Positions 42,731-54,413 are shown, counted from the stretch's first letter. The stretch is DNA of 64,000 nucleotides from an uncultured Candidatus Thioglobus sp. (GCA_905182815.1 CAJJCX010000004.1:682001-746000); one strand, 5' to 3'. Notes: generated by a model from the sequence alone, not told the origin. A program made the numbers and translations.

Positions 42731-43489
42731 ATGAGCCAAATAAATAAAGAATCGAATTATACCTTGACGAGTTTTAATAAAGTGAGGATTGTTATGGTGA
42801 ATACCACTGAGCCAGGTAATATTGGCGCAGCGGCTAGAGCTATGAAAAATATGCTTTTAACTCAGTTATATCTAGTAACACCTTCTAATTATCCCTCCGC
42901 TGTTGCAACTGCAAGAGCAAGTGGAGCAGATGACGTTCTTTCAAATGCAAAAGTATGCAGTACTTTAGAGGAAGCTTTGATTGGAGTGCATCTAGTTATT
43001 GGTGCTAGTGCGCGTCAAAGAAATATTAAATGGAGGCAGCTAGATGTCATTGAAACGTGTAGTGAAATTCAATCAACAGTTGCTTCAAATGAGCAAGAAG
43101 TTGCAGTTGTTTTTGGCACTGAAAATTCTGGCCTTACAAATGAAGAGCTAGATTTATGTTCTATCTTAATGACAATTCCTGGGAACCCCAAGTACTTTTC
43201 ATTAAATGTTGCATCTGCGATTCAAGTTTTTGCTTATCAGAACTACGTCAGCACTGTAGAAGGTAAGTTTGATAATTCAGGCGGTGAAATTGTCAGCTTT
43301 GATGAATTAAATAGCTTTTATAATCATCTGGAGCAGGCGCTCGAGCACATTGATTACTTTGATACAAAAAAACCAAAAGTTCTCTTGATGAGGCGCCTTC
43401 GAAGGCTTTTTGGTAGAAGTAGTCTGGAAAAAGAAGAGATGGCAATATTAAGAGGTATTCTTAATAAAATTAATCCTTATAAGCCTTAA
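42731..43489 (+). CDS. trmJ: tRNA (Cm32/Um32) 2'-O-methyltransferase TrmJ
   Basis: This SPOUT methyltransferase modifies position 32 of the tRNA anticodon loop. The 252-aa protein has motif 1 VMVNTTEPGNIGAAARAMKN, motif 2 VAVVFGTENSGLTNEEL and motif 3 IPGNPKYFSLNVASAIQVFA. A C-terminal helical extension (MRRLRRLFGRSSLEKEEMAI) is TrmJ-specific. The ATG at 42731 is 5 bp from the divergent suhB start. A TTG at 42764 would give an N-terminus closer to E. coli TrmJ and leave more room for promoters. A strong bidirectional terminator follows the stop. Confidence 0.92.
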   Translation: MSQINKESNYTLTSFNKVRIVMVNTTEPGNIGAAARAMKNMLLTQLYLVTPSNYPSAVATARASGADDVLSNAKVCSTLEEALIGVHLVIGASARQRNIKWRQLDVIETCSEIQSTVASNEQEVAVVFGTENSGLTNEELDLCSILMTIPGNPKYFSLNVASAIQVFAYQNYVSTVEGKFDNSGGEIVSFDELNSFYNHLEQALEHIDYFDTKKPKVLLMRRLRRLFGRSSLEKEEMAILRGILNKINPYKP

Positions 43490-43497
43490 TTTATAGC

Positions 43498-43529
43498 AAA
43501 AAAAAGCCCGAAAAATCGGGCTTTTTTTT
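43498..43529. terminator. Bidirectional intrinsic terminator between trmJ and htpG
   Basis: GCCCGA and TCGGGC (43506-43511 and 43516-43521) form a six-pair GC-rich hairpin with an AAAA loop, flanked by eight A residues before and eight T residues after. It can end transcripts of both convergent genes. Confidence 0.93.
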
Positions 43530-43545
43530 GACTTAGATTATTCTA

Positions 43546-45403
43546 TCAACCTAACATTAGTTTGTTCATTCTTTTTACAAACTCAGCAGGCTCTTTTATT
43601 TGTCCGCCTTCACTAAGAACAGCTTGATCAAATAATACTTTCACTAGATCTTCATCAACTTTTGTTTTAAGTTTAATGACAAGTGGATGATCAGGATTTA
43701 TCTCAAGAATAGGCTTGGTATCAGGAATGTCCTGACCTAAAGACTTCATGATTCGCTCCATGTTTCCGCCTAGCTCATTTTCATCGGCAACTAGGCATGA
43801 AGGCGACTCACTTAGTCGACTTGAAACCTTAACCTCTTTGACCTGATTGCTGAGGATTTCTTGAGCTTTAGTAGATAACACTTTCAAAATCTTTCACTGT
43901 TTTTTCTTTCTTTTTCTTGTCTTCTTTTGAATCAAGATCTTCAAGGTCACCTTTTGCAATTGATTTAAGTGATAGCTCTTCAAAGTCTCCAAAGTTAGCG
44001 ACTAACCACTCATCAACTCTATCTGATAGTAATAGAACCTCAATATCTTTTTGTTTAAAAATTTCTAGATGAGGAGAGCCTTTGGCTGCAGCATATGTGT
44101 CTGCAGTGACATAATAAATATTTTTTTGTCCCTCTTTCATTCGGCCAATATAGTCTTTAAGAGAAATTGTTTGATCTGAACTGTCAGCCGATGTTGAGGT
44201 AAACCTTAAAAGATTTGAAATTTTGTCTTTGTTTGCAAAGTCTTCTACAACGCCTTCTTTAATAACCATTCCAAACTCTTTCCAGAATGTGGCATAGTCT
44301 TCAGGTTTATTTTTAGACATTTTATCGAGCTCAGACAGAATTCTTTTTACCGATGCTTTTTTAATTGTATCAACTACTTTACTGCCCTGAAGGATCTCTC
44401 TAGAGACGTTTAATGAAAGGTCTGCAGTATCTATTACACCTTTTATAAATCGAAGGTACTGAGGGAGCAATTCTTCATTTCCTTCCATTATAAAAACTCT
44501 TTTAGCGTAAAGCTTTACGCCACTTTTTCTTTTAGGTTCCCACATGTCAAATGGAGCTTTTTTAGGAATATATAAGAGTGATGAATAATCAAGTTTTCCT
44601 TCAACTCTATTATGTATTTGAGTCAATGGCCCTTCAAAGTCATACGTTAAGGCTTTGTAAAATTCATCATAATCAGCTTGAGAGAGTTCTTTCTTATCTT
44701 TCATCCAAAATGCAGTCGCTTCATTTATTTTTTCGTATTCAATCACATCTTTATCTTCTTCTGAAGGCTTGAGCATCATAATAGGGACAGTAATATGATC
44801 AGAGTATTTTGATATGACTCCTCGAATTCGAAAGTCATCAATAAATTCTTTTTCAGCTTTTTTAACATCAAGAATAATTGTTGTGCCATAGTCCTCTAGC
44901 TCAACAGTTTCAATGGAGTAATCTCCCTTGCCTTTTGAAATCCACTTTGTTCCATTTGCCTTATCATCGCCAGCCTTTCTGCTCAGAAGAGTAACTGTAT
45001 TAGAAACAATAAAAGCGGAGTAGAATCCAACACCAAATTGACCAATCAAATTAGAATCTTGGGTTTGATTTTTATCAAGACCCTCTAAGTATTTTTTGGT
45101 TCCAGAGTTAGCGATTGTTCCAATATTTTCCATGACCTCGTCATGAGTCATTCCTATTCCATTATCTTTAATAGTAATAGTTCCTGCATCTTTATCAATA
45201 TCAATATGAATACTTGGCTCTTCTTTTGCCTCAATAAGTTTGTCATTTGATAAAGATTCGAATTTCAGCTTATCTATTGCATCTGATGCATTTGAGACAA
45301 GTTCTCTTAGAAAAATCTCTTTATTGGAATAAAGAGAGTGAATCATTAGGTCAAGTAGCTGAGATACTTCAGTTTGAAATTCATGTGTTTGTTTTTGACT
45401 CAT
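43546..45403 (-). CDS. htpG: Chaperone HtpG (bacterial Hsp90), frameshifted near the C-terminus
   Basis: HtpG is a dimeric ATP-dependent chaperone. The GHKL ATPase parts are ELVSNASDAIDKLKFESL, IKDNGIGMTHDEVMENIGTI and LIGQFGVGFYSAFIVS. The middle domain has LLYIPKKAPFDMW and the catalytic-loop Arg in LNVSREILQ. The C-terminal dimerisation part (SNQVKEVKVSSRLSESPSCL, LEINPDHPLVIKL) is in another frame, joined near 43873-43880. Removing one A there gives DFEVLSTKAQEIL. Corrected length is about 619 aa, close to E. coli (624). It is convergent with trmJ and divergent from xerC (37 bp). Confidence 0.95.
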
Positions 45404-45440
45404 TGAAAATCCTTAATCGTTTAACGTAAAATGTAAAGAT

Positions 45441-46355
45441 ATGGCCAATCAGGAAAAAAACAAGTATCAAGATGAAATATTAATTAAACAAATTGAAGAA
45501 TTTGTAGCTCATTTAAGCGTTGAAAAAAATTATGCACTAAATACTGTTTCAGCTTATAAGAGAGATCTATTGAAGTTTTTATCTTTTTTAGGTAATAAAA
45601 ATATCTCTGGTTGGGCAGAAGTAGATGGCGATACAGTTAATTTATTTGTGATGGGCTTAAGGCATGGTGATATTTCAAATAAATCCATTAGGCGCTACTT
45701 ATCTTCAATACGAGTTTTTTATAATTACCTTATTGATAACCAAGCAGCCTCTTCAAATCCAGCCTTATCTATTCAAACTCCTAAAATCGATCGAGCCCTT
45801 CCAAAAACTATTGATTTTGATGATTTGAGTAGAATGATGAATTTAAAGGTGGGCCATTTCAAAGAACTTAGAGCAGTCCTGATGATTGAATTACTATATT
45901 CATGCGGCCTGAGAGTTTCTGAACTTGTTGGGATTGATGTGCTTGATTTTGATCTCAATGAAGGTTTTGTTAAAGTTATGGGTAAAGGAAGTAAGGCTCG
46001 TTTCTCTCCAGTAGGAGCGTCAGCAATAAGTGTGCTTAAAAAGTACATAGAGAAAAGACCTGATTGCAATTCTGATGCGTTATTTTTAAATCAGAAGCAC
46101 CTTAGAATGAGCGCTAGATCTGTTCAAAATATTATTAAAAAAAGGGCGCTTGAAGTGGGCATTTCAATTAATGTACACCCGCATATGCTTAGGCATGCAG
46201 CGGCGACTCACTTCCTTCAGTCTAGTCATGATCTACGAGCGGTTCAAGAATTTCTAGGACATAAGAGCATTAAAAGTACTCAGGTTTATACGCACCTAGA
46301 TTTTTTAGAATTATCAAAGGTTTATGATGAGTTTCATCCTAGAGCAAAAAAATGA
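45441..46355 (+). CDS. xerC: Tyrosine recombinase XerC
   Basis: XerC with XerD resolves chromosome dimers at dif. The 304-aa protein has an N-terminal SAM-like core-binding domain (LSVEKNYALNTVSAYKRDL) and a catalytic domain with the Arg in YSCGLRVSELVG, MGKGSKARF, HPHMLRHAAATHFL, LGHKSIKSTQ and the nucleophile Tyr in VYTHLDFLELSKVYDEFHPR. The ending THLDF...[11 protein letters not shown] is XerC-like, not XerD-like. The last 4 bp overlap tsaC. It is intact. No phage or integron genes are nearby, so a housekeeping role is inferred. Confidence 0.93.
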   Translation: MANQEKNKYQDEILIKQIEEFVAHLSVEKNYALNTVSAYKRDLLKFLSFLGNKNISGWAEVDGDTVNLFVMGLRHGDISNKSIRRYLSSIRVFYNYLIDNQAASSNPALSIQTPKIDRALPKTIDFDDLSRMMNLKVGHFKELRAVLMIELLYSCGLRVSELVGIDVLDFDLNEGFVKVMGKGSKARFSPVGASAISVLKKYIEKRPDCNSDALFLNQKHLRMSARSVQNIIKKRALEVGISINVHPHMLRHAAATHFLQSSHDLRAVQEFLGHKSIKSTQVYTHLDFLELSKVYDEFHPRAKK

Positions 46356-46899
46356 AAATAACTACAAAAACCCAATTAGCTCTTAATCATCTTCGCACTG
46401 GAGTTATAGCTCATCCAACAGATACTATATACGGATTAGCTTGTATGGCAAATAACCCAGAAGCAATTAAAACATTAGCTAGTTTGAAGCATAGAGATAT
46501 TAAAAAAGGCTTTATATTATTAGCCTCTGATATAAATTACTTATTGCCCTATATTGATCCAAACCTAGATATTGATTTATTAACAAAACTTTCTACTCCG
46601 ACAGAAATTGCAACAACTTATTTGGTGCCAAAATCAAAAAATACTTCACGCCTTATAACTGGAGAGCATGAGTTTTTAGCAGTTCGAATTACCTCTAATC
46701 CTTTAATTTCATATTTTTGTGAAAATACGGGCTCTGCATTAATTTCCACAAGTGCGAATACTCAAGGAGGAAAGGTTGCCACTTCTTTAATAGAGCTTAA
46801 AAAGTATTTTGGTAATGAGCTTTCTTACGCTTTACCCCCAAATAAGTATAATTCTGAGCCTTCAAGGATCGTTAATTTATTAACAGGCGTGCGTCATCG

Positions 46900-46903
<4 letters not shown>
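46352..46903 (+). CDS. tsaC: Threonylcarbamoyl-AMP synthase TsaC (YrdC)
   Basis: TsaC makes threonylcarbamoyl-AMP for the universal t6A37 modification of tRNA. The 183-aa single-domain protein has [19 protein letters not shown], the [15 protein letters not shown] region matching the K-R-x-K-K motif, [28 protein letters not shown] and [12 protein letters not shown]. The short form without the Sua5 domain matches E. coli TsaC. It overlaps xerC and hemF by 4 bp each, so the three are surely one transcript. The gene is intact. Confidence 0.92.
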
Positions 46904-47809
<906 letters not shown>

Positions 47810-47854
47810 ACTTAAGTTGAATATATTTCTGGAGTAATTTTAATTAATTTAGGA

Positions 47855-47860
47855 TATAAT
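47855..47860 (+). promoter_or_regulatory. Likely -10 element upstream of glnA
   Basis: A perfect TATAAT lies 121 bp before the glnA start and just before the structured leader. A clear -35 hexamer is not found 16-18 bp upstream, so an activator may be needed. No sigma-54 -24/-12 motif was seen. Confidence 0.4.
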
Positions 47861-47883
47861 CACAACTTGAAATACCCTTGCTA

Positions 47884-47956
47884 TGTTCTCAATGAGCTCG
47901 CAACACCGTTTGCAACGGCGCAGACTTCCTGACAATGCCTGTCAATCTTGTTATTT
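47884..47956 (+). promoter_or_regulatory. Structured 5' leader of glnA
   Basis: Between the -10 box and glnA is a GC-richer island in otherwise AT-rich DNA. It can form two perfect hairpins: CCGTT-TGC-AACGG at 47906-47918, and TGACA-ATGCC-TGTCA at 47930-47944. Neither is followed by a T-run, so they are not terminators. It is a candidate regulatory leader. It does not show the conserved residues I remember for the glnA glutamine-riboswitch motif. Confidence 0.4.
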
Positions 47957-47980
47957 ATTAATATTTTTAGGAGTACATCT

Positions 47981-49387
47981 ATGTCTGCAAAAAAAGTAAT
48001 GAAAATGATCGAAGATGAAAACATAAAGTTTATAGATTTTCGTTTCACCGATACAATAGGAAAAGAGCAGCACGTTAGTGTTCCAGCTCATACAATTAAT
48101 GTTGAAAAACTAGAAGATGGTCAGATGTTTGATGGCTCCTCTATTGCTGGTTGGAAAACTATTAATGATTCTGATATGATCCTTTCCCCAGATACTGAAA
48201 CAGCGGTGCTTGACCCTTTTACTGAGGAAGTGACTTTAAACATTCGCTGTAATATTATTGAGCCAAGTGATTTAAAAGGCTATGTTAAAGATCCAAGATC
48301 TATTGCATATCGCGCCGAAGAATTCATGAAAGCTTCTGGTGTTGGTGATACAGCATATTTTGGAAATGAACCTGAATTTTTTGTTTTTGATAGTGTTAAG
48401 TGGGACACCGGTCACGGCATGGGTAAGGCATTTTATGAAATTAACTCAGAAGAGGCAGCTTGGAATTCTGGAGTCGACATGGAAGGTGGAAACAAAGGTC
48501 ATCGTCCAGGTATTAAAGGTGGCTACTTCCCGGTTCCTCCAGTTGATTCATTGCATGATCTTCGTTCTCAAATGTGTCTAGCAATTGAGGAAATGGGCGT
48601 TACTACTGAGGTTCATCATCATGAGGTTGGAACTGCAGGGCAGTGTGAAATTGGCGCGTTATTTAACACATTAGTTAAAAAGGCTGATGAGACTCAAATC
48701 TTTAAATACTGCGTTCATAATGTTGCTCACCTATATGGCAAAACAGCTACATTTATGCCTAAACCAATTGCGGTTGATAATGGTAATGGAATGCACGTGC
48801 ATATGTCTATTGCAAAGGATGGAGTTAACTTATTTGATGGAGACCAATATGGCAACTTAAGCGAAATGGCGCTCTTTTATATTGGTGGCATTATCAAGCA
48901 TGCAAAAGCATTGAATGCTTTTACTAATCCTTCTACAAACTCATATAAGAGATTAGTTCCTGGATTTGAAGCACCAGAAATGCTAGCTTACTCTGCTAAG
49001 AATCGTTCAGCAGCAATTAGAATACCTTTCGTTAAAAATCCTAAGGGACGTCGTATTGAAGTGCGTTTTCCAGATTCGACTGCTAACCCTTACCTTGCTT
49101 TCTCAGCACTACTAATGGCAGGCCTTGATGGTATAAAAAATAAAATCCATCCTGGTAAGCCAGCAGATCAAGATCTTTATGAAGATAGTGATGGTTCTAT
49201 TCCTAAAGTTGCTGGAATGCTTCACATCGCCCTAGAAGCACTCGATGATGACCGTGAATTCCTTAAGCAAGGTGGAGTCTTTACAGACGAGGTTATTGAC
49301 TCATTTATTGAACTTAAGATGAAAGAAGTTACAGCAATGAGAGCTTCACCTCAGCCGCTAGAGTTTGATTTATACTATAGCTGCTAA
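47981..49387 (+). CDS. glnA: Glutamine synthetase type I
   Basis: GlnA forms glutamine from glutamate, ammonia and ATP, the main nitrogen-assimilation step. ATG at 47981 is preceded by AGGAG at 47969-47973 and gives exactly 469 aa, the length of E. coli GlnA. An upstream in-frame extension has no such site. Motifs include [17 protein letters not shown], the metal-ligand strands [23 protein letters not shown], the glutamate site [17 protein letters not shown] and ARG-type RSAAIRIP. Tyr in QDLYEDSDG lies at the adenylylation position, so GlnE regulation is possible. It is a monocistron with its own terminator and leader. Confidence 0.96.
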   Translation: MSAKKVMKMIEDENIKFIDFRFTDTIGKEQHVSVPAHTINVEKLEDGQMFDGSSIAGWKTINDSDMILSPDTETAVLDPFTEEVTLNIRCNIIEPSDLKGYVKDPRSIAYRAEEFMKASGVGDTAYFGNEPEFFVFDSVKWDTGHGMGKAFYEINSEEAAWNSGVDMEGGNKGHRPGIKGGYFPVPPVDSLHDLRSQMCLAIEEMGVTTEVHHHEVGTAGQCEIGALFNTLVKKADETQIFKYCVHNVAHLYGKTATFMPKPIAVDNGNGMHVHMSIAKDGVNLFDGDQYGNLSEMALFYIGGIIKHAKALNAFTNPSTNSYKRLVPGFEAPEMLAYSAKNRSAAIRIPFVKNPKGRRIEVRFPDSTANPYLAFSALLMAGLDGIKNKIHPGKPADQDLYEDSDGSIPKVAGMLHIALEALDDDREFLKQGGVFTDEVIDSFIELKMKEVTAMRASPQPLEFDLYYSC

Positions 49388-49405
49388 GATATTTACTAGT
49401 TAATA

Positions 49406-49434
49406 AAAAGCCGCGCACAATGCGCGGCTTTTTA
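49406..49434 (+). terminator. Intrinsic terminator after glnA
   Basis: AGCCGCGCA and TGCGCGGCT (49409-49417 and 49421-49429) make a nine-pair hairpin with a three-base CAA loop, with A residues before and T residues after. It lies 20 bp after the glnA stop and insulates bioB. Confidence 0.93.
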
Positions 49435-49494
49435 TTGTTCTTTTTAGAACTATTTGTTGCGGTAAAATTAATTAACTTAAATACATAAAATCAA

Positions 49495-50493
49495 ATGATT
49501 GAAGTAAAAAATGATTGGGAATTAGATGAAATAAAGGCTTTATTTGAACTTCCTTTTAACGATCTCCTTTTTAAAGCGCACAGCATTCATAGAGAAACTT
49601 TTGACCCAAATAAGGTCCAAGTAAGTTCTTTATTAAATATTAAAACTGGCGCATGCCCAGAAGATTGCTCTTATTGTTCTCAAAGTTCAAAATATGATAC
49701 TGGCCTTGAGCGTGAAAAATTAATGGAGATTGATCAGGTATTGCATCAGGCAAAAAAAGCGAAAGATAAAGGCGCGTCTAGGTTTTGTATGGGAGCTGCC
49801 TGGAGAAACCCTACTGATAAAAGCCTTGATAAAGTCATTCCAATGATCAAGGGCGTTAAGGCGATGGGAATGGAGACATGTGTTACTCTAGGGATGATTA
49901 CACCAAGCCAAGCCTCTACTCTTAAAGAAGCTGGGTTAGATTACTATAACCATAATATTGATACTTCAAAAGAGCATTACCCTAATGTTGTATCGACGCG
50001 TAATTTTCAAGATAGACTAGATACCTTAGAAGCAGTCAAAAATGCAAATATTAATGTTTGTAGTGGCGGAATCCTAGGAATGGGTGAGACGGAAACAGAC
50101 CGAGCATCAATGCTTCAATCCTTATCTAATCTCGAAAAGCACCCTGATAGCGTTCCAATTAATTTACTGGTTCCTATTCCAGGAACACCTTTTGAAAACG
50201 TTAAGCCACCAAGCGAAAGTGAATTTGTAAGGACTATTGCAGTCGCAAGAATTTTAATGCCTAACTCAGTAGTAAGGCTTTCAGCTGGAAGGCTGGAGAT
50301 GGGTGAGGGGATGCAGGCGCTTTGCTTCTTTGCTGGAGCCAATTCTATTTTCTATGGTGAGCAGTTATTAACTACTGATAATCCAACTTCTGCAAATGAT
50401 CAACTACTTTTCAGCCGCCTTGGAATTAACAAAGAAGATAATCAGCAATTATCTTCTCAGGACTCGGAACTGAAAGTAACTCTAACTTCTTAG
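49495..50493 (+). CDS. bioB: Biotin synthase
   Basis: This radical SAM enzyme inserts sulfur into dethiobiotin. The 332-aa protein has the [4Fe-4S] motif CPEDCSYC in [20 protein letters not shown]. Also present are [29 protein letters not shown] and the [2Fe-2S] ligand Arg in [12 protein letters not shown]. No other bio gene is adjacent. Its 3' end overlaps the 3' end of murG on the other strand by 68 bp, and both ends look normal for their families. The start is ATG at 49495. Confidence 0.95.
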   Translation: MIEVKNDWELDEIKALFELPFNDLLFKAHSIHRETFDPNKVQVSSLLNIKTGACPEDCSYCSQSSKYDTGLEREKLMEIDQVLHQAKKAKDKGASRFCMGAAWRNPTDKSLDKVIPMIKGVKAMGMETCVTLGMITPSQASTLKEAGLDYYNHNIDTSKEHYPNVVSTRNFQDRLDTLEAVKNANINVCSGGILGMGETETDRASMLQSLSNLEKHPDSVPINLLVPIPGTPFENVKPPSESEFVRTIAVARILMPNSVVRLSAGRLEMGEGMQALCFFAGANSIFYGEQLLTTDNPTSANDQLLFSRLGINKEDNQQLSSQDSELKVTLTS

Positions 50494-51457
50494 TCATTTC
50501 GTGAATTTTTAGAGAGTCTAACGCAAGTAACTCTTTATCAATAATTTCGCCACTAAAAGAATCCTCTTGAATAATTATCCCTGCCCCATTTTTAGATAAG
50601 TGTTCAGCATTAACTGTTTGATGGTTGTCTATTGCATAAGGAAATGGAACAAGTATTGCAATTGTTTTTGAAGCAATAAGCTCTGATACTGTCATAGCTC
50701 CAGCTCTAGAGATAACTAGATCTGCCCATGCATAAGCTTCAGCCATATTATCAATGAAAGCATCAATCTTAACATCAGAGTGCATAGAGTCTGCATACAA
50801 AGCTTTTACCTCAGTAAGATGCTTTTCTCCAGTTTGATGCCATATATTTAGAGGTGTTTTGATGGTGGGTATGGTTTGATTAATTTTTTTGGCGCCAAGA
50901 GAGCCTCCTAGGATAAGTATATTTTTAATTGCATCAGGAGTTGATTTCGAGCTTGGAGTAAAAAGAATAGGATTGCCTGTTGTTTCAGCATTTATATCTT
51001 TATGAAAAGTATTATCAAAAGCCTGAAAACATTTTTGAGCAATTCTGCTTAATAATTTATTGGTTGTTCCAGGAATAGTATTTTGCTCATGAATGATTAA
51101 TGAGGTGAAAAATATTTTAGAAACTATCCCGCCAACTCCTGAAGCATAACCTCCCATTCCAATTACTTTGTGTGGTCTAAATCTGATAAAAATTAGAATT
51201 GTTTGAATAAACCCATAACTAAGTAAAAAAATAGCTTTGAATAGAGTTGTAAGATTTTTTCCTCTCAGGCCACTAGTATAAACTCCATTAAATCGATAGC
51301 CATGATCAGGAACTAGGGTGCTCTCCATTCCTTTGATTCCTCCAAGCCACTCTACAACTGCTCCTTTTGATTCAAGTTCTTTTGCTATAGCAAGAGCTGG
51401 AAAAATGTGACCACCTGTTCCTCCAGCCATAATAAGAATTTTTTTAGACATAGTCAC
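50426..51457 (-). CDS. murG: Lipid II synthase MurG
   Basis: MurG transfers GlcNAc from UDP-GlcNAc to lipid I at the inner face of the membrane. The 343-aa GT-B protein has the glycine-rich loop [74 protein letters not shown] and the UDP-binding region [19 protein letters not shown]. Its start overlaps the ftsW end by 14 bp. The stop lies within the bioB coding region on the opposite strand, a 68-bp convergent overlap. murC, murD and the other dcw genes are not adjacent. Confidence 0.95.
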   Translation of the reverse strand: MTMSKKILIMAGGTGGHIFPALAIAKELESKGAVVEWLGGIKGMESTLVPDHGYRFNGVYTSGLRGKNLTTLFKAIFLLSYGFIQTILIFIRFRPHKVIGMGGYASGVGGIVSKIFFTSLIIHEQNTIPGTTNKLLSRIAQKCFQAFDNTFHKDINAETTGNPILFTPSSKSTPDAIKNILILGGSLGAKKINQTIPTIKTPLNIWHQTGEKHLTEVKALYADSMHSDVKIDAFIDNMAEAYAWADLVISRAGAMTVSELIASKTIAILVPFPYAIDNHQTVNAEHLSKNGAGIIIQEDSFSGEIIDKELLALDSLKIHEMTKKLELLSVPSPEKIIADYLLC

Positions 51458-52586
51458 GCTGTTTAGAGTACTTTGTTCTATTTTCCATATCTATTCTTAA
51501 TACAATAGCTAGGGCAATGATGGAAAAAATCATAGAAGTGCCACCATAGCTTAATAATGGTAAAGTAAATCCTTTTGGTGGAAGAAGTCCAAGATTCATA
51601 CCAATATTTACAGTTATCTGCATTGCAAACCAAGTGCAAATTCCAAAAGCAACATAAGAGCTATAGTGCCTTCCTTTTTGAAGCGCAAGTTTGGCGATTG
51701 AAAATCCCTTAAGGAGAATGTATAGAAATGATAGAAGTACAAAGAGCATTCCAAGGACGCCTAGCTCCTCGCCAATAACTGCAAAGATCATATCAGTATG
51801 TCTTTCAGGGAGTAGATAGTATTTCTGAATACCAGCCCCAAGTCCTGTTCCAAACCAATCCCCCCTTGCAATTCCAATCAATGCTTGCTGAGTTTGATAA
51901 ATTTTAGCATCACTTCGCCATAGGTCTTCTGACCAAAATGACACTAAGCGATCAAGACGATTTGGATAATTAATAATAATAACTCCAATAAGACCAAGCA
52001 GAGCAAATGTAACAATGCTAAGTTGCTTGAGATATGAGCCCGCTGCATAGAGCATTGCTAGCGCTGTTAATGAAATAATTAGTGTCGCTCCTAAATCCGT
52101 TTCAAATAAAATTAATAAATCTGCTATTCCTATAATGAGAACTGTTTTAAGGAAGCCCATCCATGGTTTTCTTAGATCTTTTTCTTGTCTTATTAAGAAG
52201 CCCGCCATGAATAAAACCATTGAAAGCTTCATGAGTTCTGACGGTTGAAATTTAAAATAAACAAAGTTTATCCATCTGGTAGAGCCATTCGCTGTGTGTC
52301 CTATTGGGCTTGGAAGAAATACAATTGCCAATAAGATAATCGTAAGAATAAAAAGAGGAATTGAGTACTTTTGAAGAACTGAAATAGGCGTATTCAACGT
52401 TATCAGTCCAGCACTAAGCCCCATAAAAATAAATAGTGTTTGCTTTAAAAAAAACGTGTAGCTATCAAAATGAGCTAAAGAGGCTGATAGCATCATTACC
52501 CACCCAAAGATTATCAACAATAAGATTGTCGACAATAACACCTTGTCGGGCATCTGATTGGTTCTCATGGAGGGATTTAATTTCAT
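51444..52586 (-). CDS. ftsW: Division peptidoglycan glycosyltransferase FtsW
   Basis: This SEDS membrane protein polymerises septal peptidoglycan with PBP3. It has about ten helices, including ILLLIIFGWVMMLSASLAHF, the loop NGSTRWINFVYFKFQPSELM, FETDLGATLIISLTALAMLY, ERHTDMIFAVIGEELG and GLLPPKGFTLPLLSYGGTSM. PPKGFTLPLLSYGG together with its neighbour murG identifies FtsW rather than RodA. ATG at 52586 (MKLNPSMRTN) is preferred over an upstream TTG at 52592. It leads an ftsW-murG pair on the minus strand, the remnant of the dcw order. Confidence 0.93.
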   Translation of the reverse strand: MKLNPSMRTNQMPDKVLLSTILLLIIFGWVMMLSASLAHFDSYTFFLKQTLFIFMGLSAGLITLNTPISVLQKYSIPLFILTIILLAIVFLPSPIGHTANGSTRWINFVYFKFQPSELMKLSMVLFMAGFLIRQEKDLRKPWMGFLKTVLIIGIADLLILFETDLGATLIISLTALAMLYAAGSYLKQLSIVTFALLGLIGVIIINYPNRLDRLVSFWSEDLWRSDAKIYQTQQALIGIARGDWFGTGLGAGIQKYYLLPERHTDMIFAVIGEELGVLGMLFVLLSFLYILLKGFSIAKLALQKGRHYSSYVAFGICTWFAMQITVNIGMNLGLLPPKGFTLPLLSYGGTSMIFSIIALAIVLRIDMENRTKYSKQRDYV

Positions 52587-52706
52587 AGGCAAATATATTT
52601 TATACTTTTTGGAGAAAAGTTTTGTTAGTTATCCAAATGCATAATAGTTATGCTTTTTATGAGGCATTATGGGATAATATTTTTTTTTATAAATCTTTAT
52701 AAGATA

Positions 52707-54294
52707 ATGATATCAACTGCCAACATCACCATGCAATTTGGTGAAAAGCCCCTATTTGAAAATATCTCTGTTAAATTTCAGGGTGGTAATCGTTATGGTT
52801 TGATTGGCGCTAATGGCTGTGGTAAGTCTACGTTAATGAAAATATTGACTGGAGATTTAAAACCTAGCCAAGGCTCAGTAACGGTTGGCGATGGTCAAAG
52901 ACTTGGCGTACTCTCTCAGGATCAATTTGCATTTGAGGAATTACCGTGTTGTTGACGCAGTAATTATGGGACACAAAGAGCTTTGGAAAATCAAAGCGGA
53001 GAGAGAAAGGATTTATGGTTTGCCTGAAATGTCTGAGGAAGATGGAATCAAGGTTGCAGAGCTAGAAATGGAGTTTGCTGAAATGGATGGGTACTCAGCA
53101 GAATCATCAGCGAGCGAGCTTTTGCAAGGCCTTGATATTCCTTTAGATCAGCATTATGGTCTTATGAGTGAAATTGCACCAGGCTGGAAGCTCAGAGTTC
53201 TTTTAGCGCAGGCACTTTTTTCAGACCCTGAGGTTCTTTTATTAGACGAACCTACCAACAACCTTGACATTAATTCAATACGTTGGCTAGAAGGCGTTTT
53301 AAGCACAAGAAAATCTACAATGGTAATAATTTCCCATGATCGACACTTTTTAAACGGTGTTTGTACGCACATGGCTGATCTGGATTATGGCGCTCTAAAT
53401 GTGTTTCCAGGAAACTATGATGACTTTATGATTGCAGCAACTGCAATTCAGGAAAGAATGCGATCAGAGAATGCCAAAAAAGAAGTAAAAATTAAAGACT
53501 TAAAGCATTTTGTATCTCGATTTTCAGCTAATGCCTCTAAAGCAAAACAAGCAACCTCACGCCAAAAAGAACTAAATAAGATCGAGCTTGATGACATTAA
53601 GCCATCATCACGAGTAAGCCCTTATATTATTTTTAATCAGACTAAAGAGTTGTTTAGAAACATATTAGAGGTTCAAAGTCTTACCAAAAGCTTTGATGAT
53701 GAGCCAGTTTTTAAGGATATTAATTTATTAATTGAAAAGGGACAGCGAGTTGCAGTCATCGGACAAAATGGATCTGGAAAAACAACTCTTTTAAAAACTT
53801 TATTAGGTGAAATCGGCTCAGATAGTGGAAAAACTAAATGGAGCGAGAATGCAAATATTGGTTATTATGCGCAAGATCATAGCGATGAGTTTGATAAAGA
53901 TATGAACGTTCTAGAGTGGATGACTCAGTTTAAAAATGAAAAAGATGATATTCAGATGATGCGCTCTGTGTTGGGCAAAATGCTGTTTGGAAAAGAAGAT
54001 GTTGAAAAATCTGTAAAGTCATTATCTGGTGGAGAGAAAGGCAGAATGATTTTTGGAAGATTAATGCTCCAAAAACCAAACATTTTGTTAATGGATGAGC
54101 CAACAAACCACTTGGATATGGAATCGATTGAAGCTTTAAACTTAGCTCTTGATAACTATGAAGGGACATTAATATTTGTAAGTCATGATAGGGAGTTTGT
54201 CTCTTCTTTGTCTACTAAGATAATTGAGCTCAAGGAAGACGGTGTTGAATATTATTCAGGTAACTATGAAGACTACTTGTTAACTCAAGTGTGA
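52707..54294 (+). CDS. ybiT: ABC-F ATPase of the YbiT type, frameshifted
   Basis: ABC-F proteins have two ATPase domains and no membrane part, and act on the ribosome. The N-terminal frame starts [17 protein letters not shown] with Walker [15 protein letters not shown]. The second frame holds the signature and Walker B of domain 1 ([19 protein letters not shown]), the linker, Walker A of domain 2 ([14 protein letters not shown]) and [15 protein letters not shown]. The break is at 52941-52942: one T instead of two gives [20 protein letters not shown], in register with E. coli YbiT ([18 protein letters not shown]). Corrected length is about 529 aa. It is clearly YbiT rather than EttA or Uup. 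Confidence 0.92.
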
Positions 54295-54413
54295 ATTTAA
54301 TTAAAGATTACCTCGAAATCTATTGATTCCAAAACTTTTTGTTTGATGGTTAAATAAGGCAACAAAAATATTTAAGCGTAAAATTTAATTTAACTAATAA
54401 AATTATTTTGTAA

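Noticed and set aside
45441-46355. XerC as an integrase marking a mobile element
   Set aside because: It has XerC-specific C-terminal features, lies in an operon with tsaC and hemF, and no direct repeats, tRNA target or phage genes are nearby.
54295-54413. Possible FMN riboswitch before ribE
   Set aside because: The 119-bp region is AT-rich and shows none of the conserved RFN stem-loop segments, so no riboswitch is claimed.
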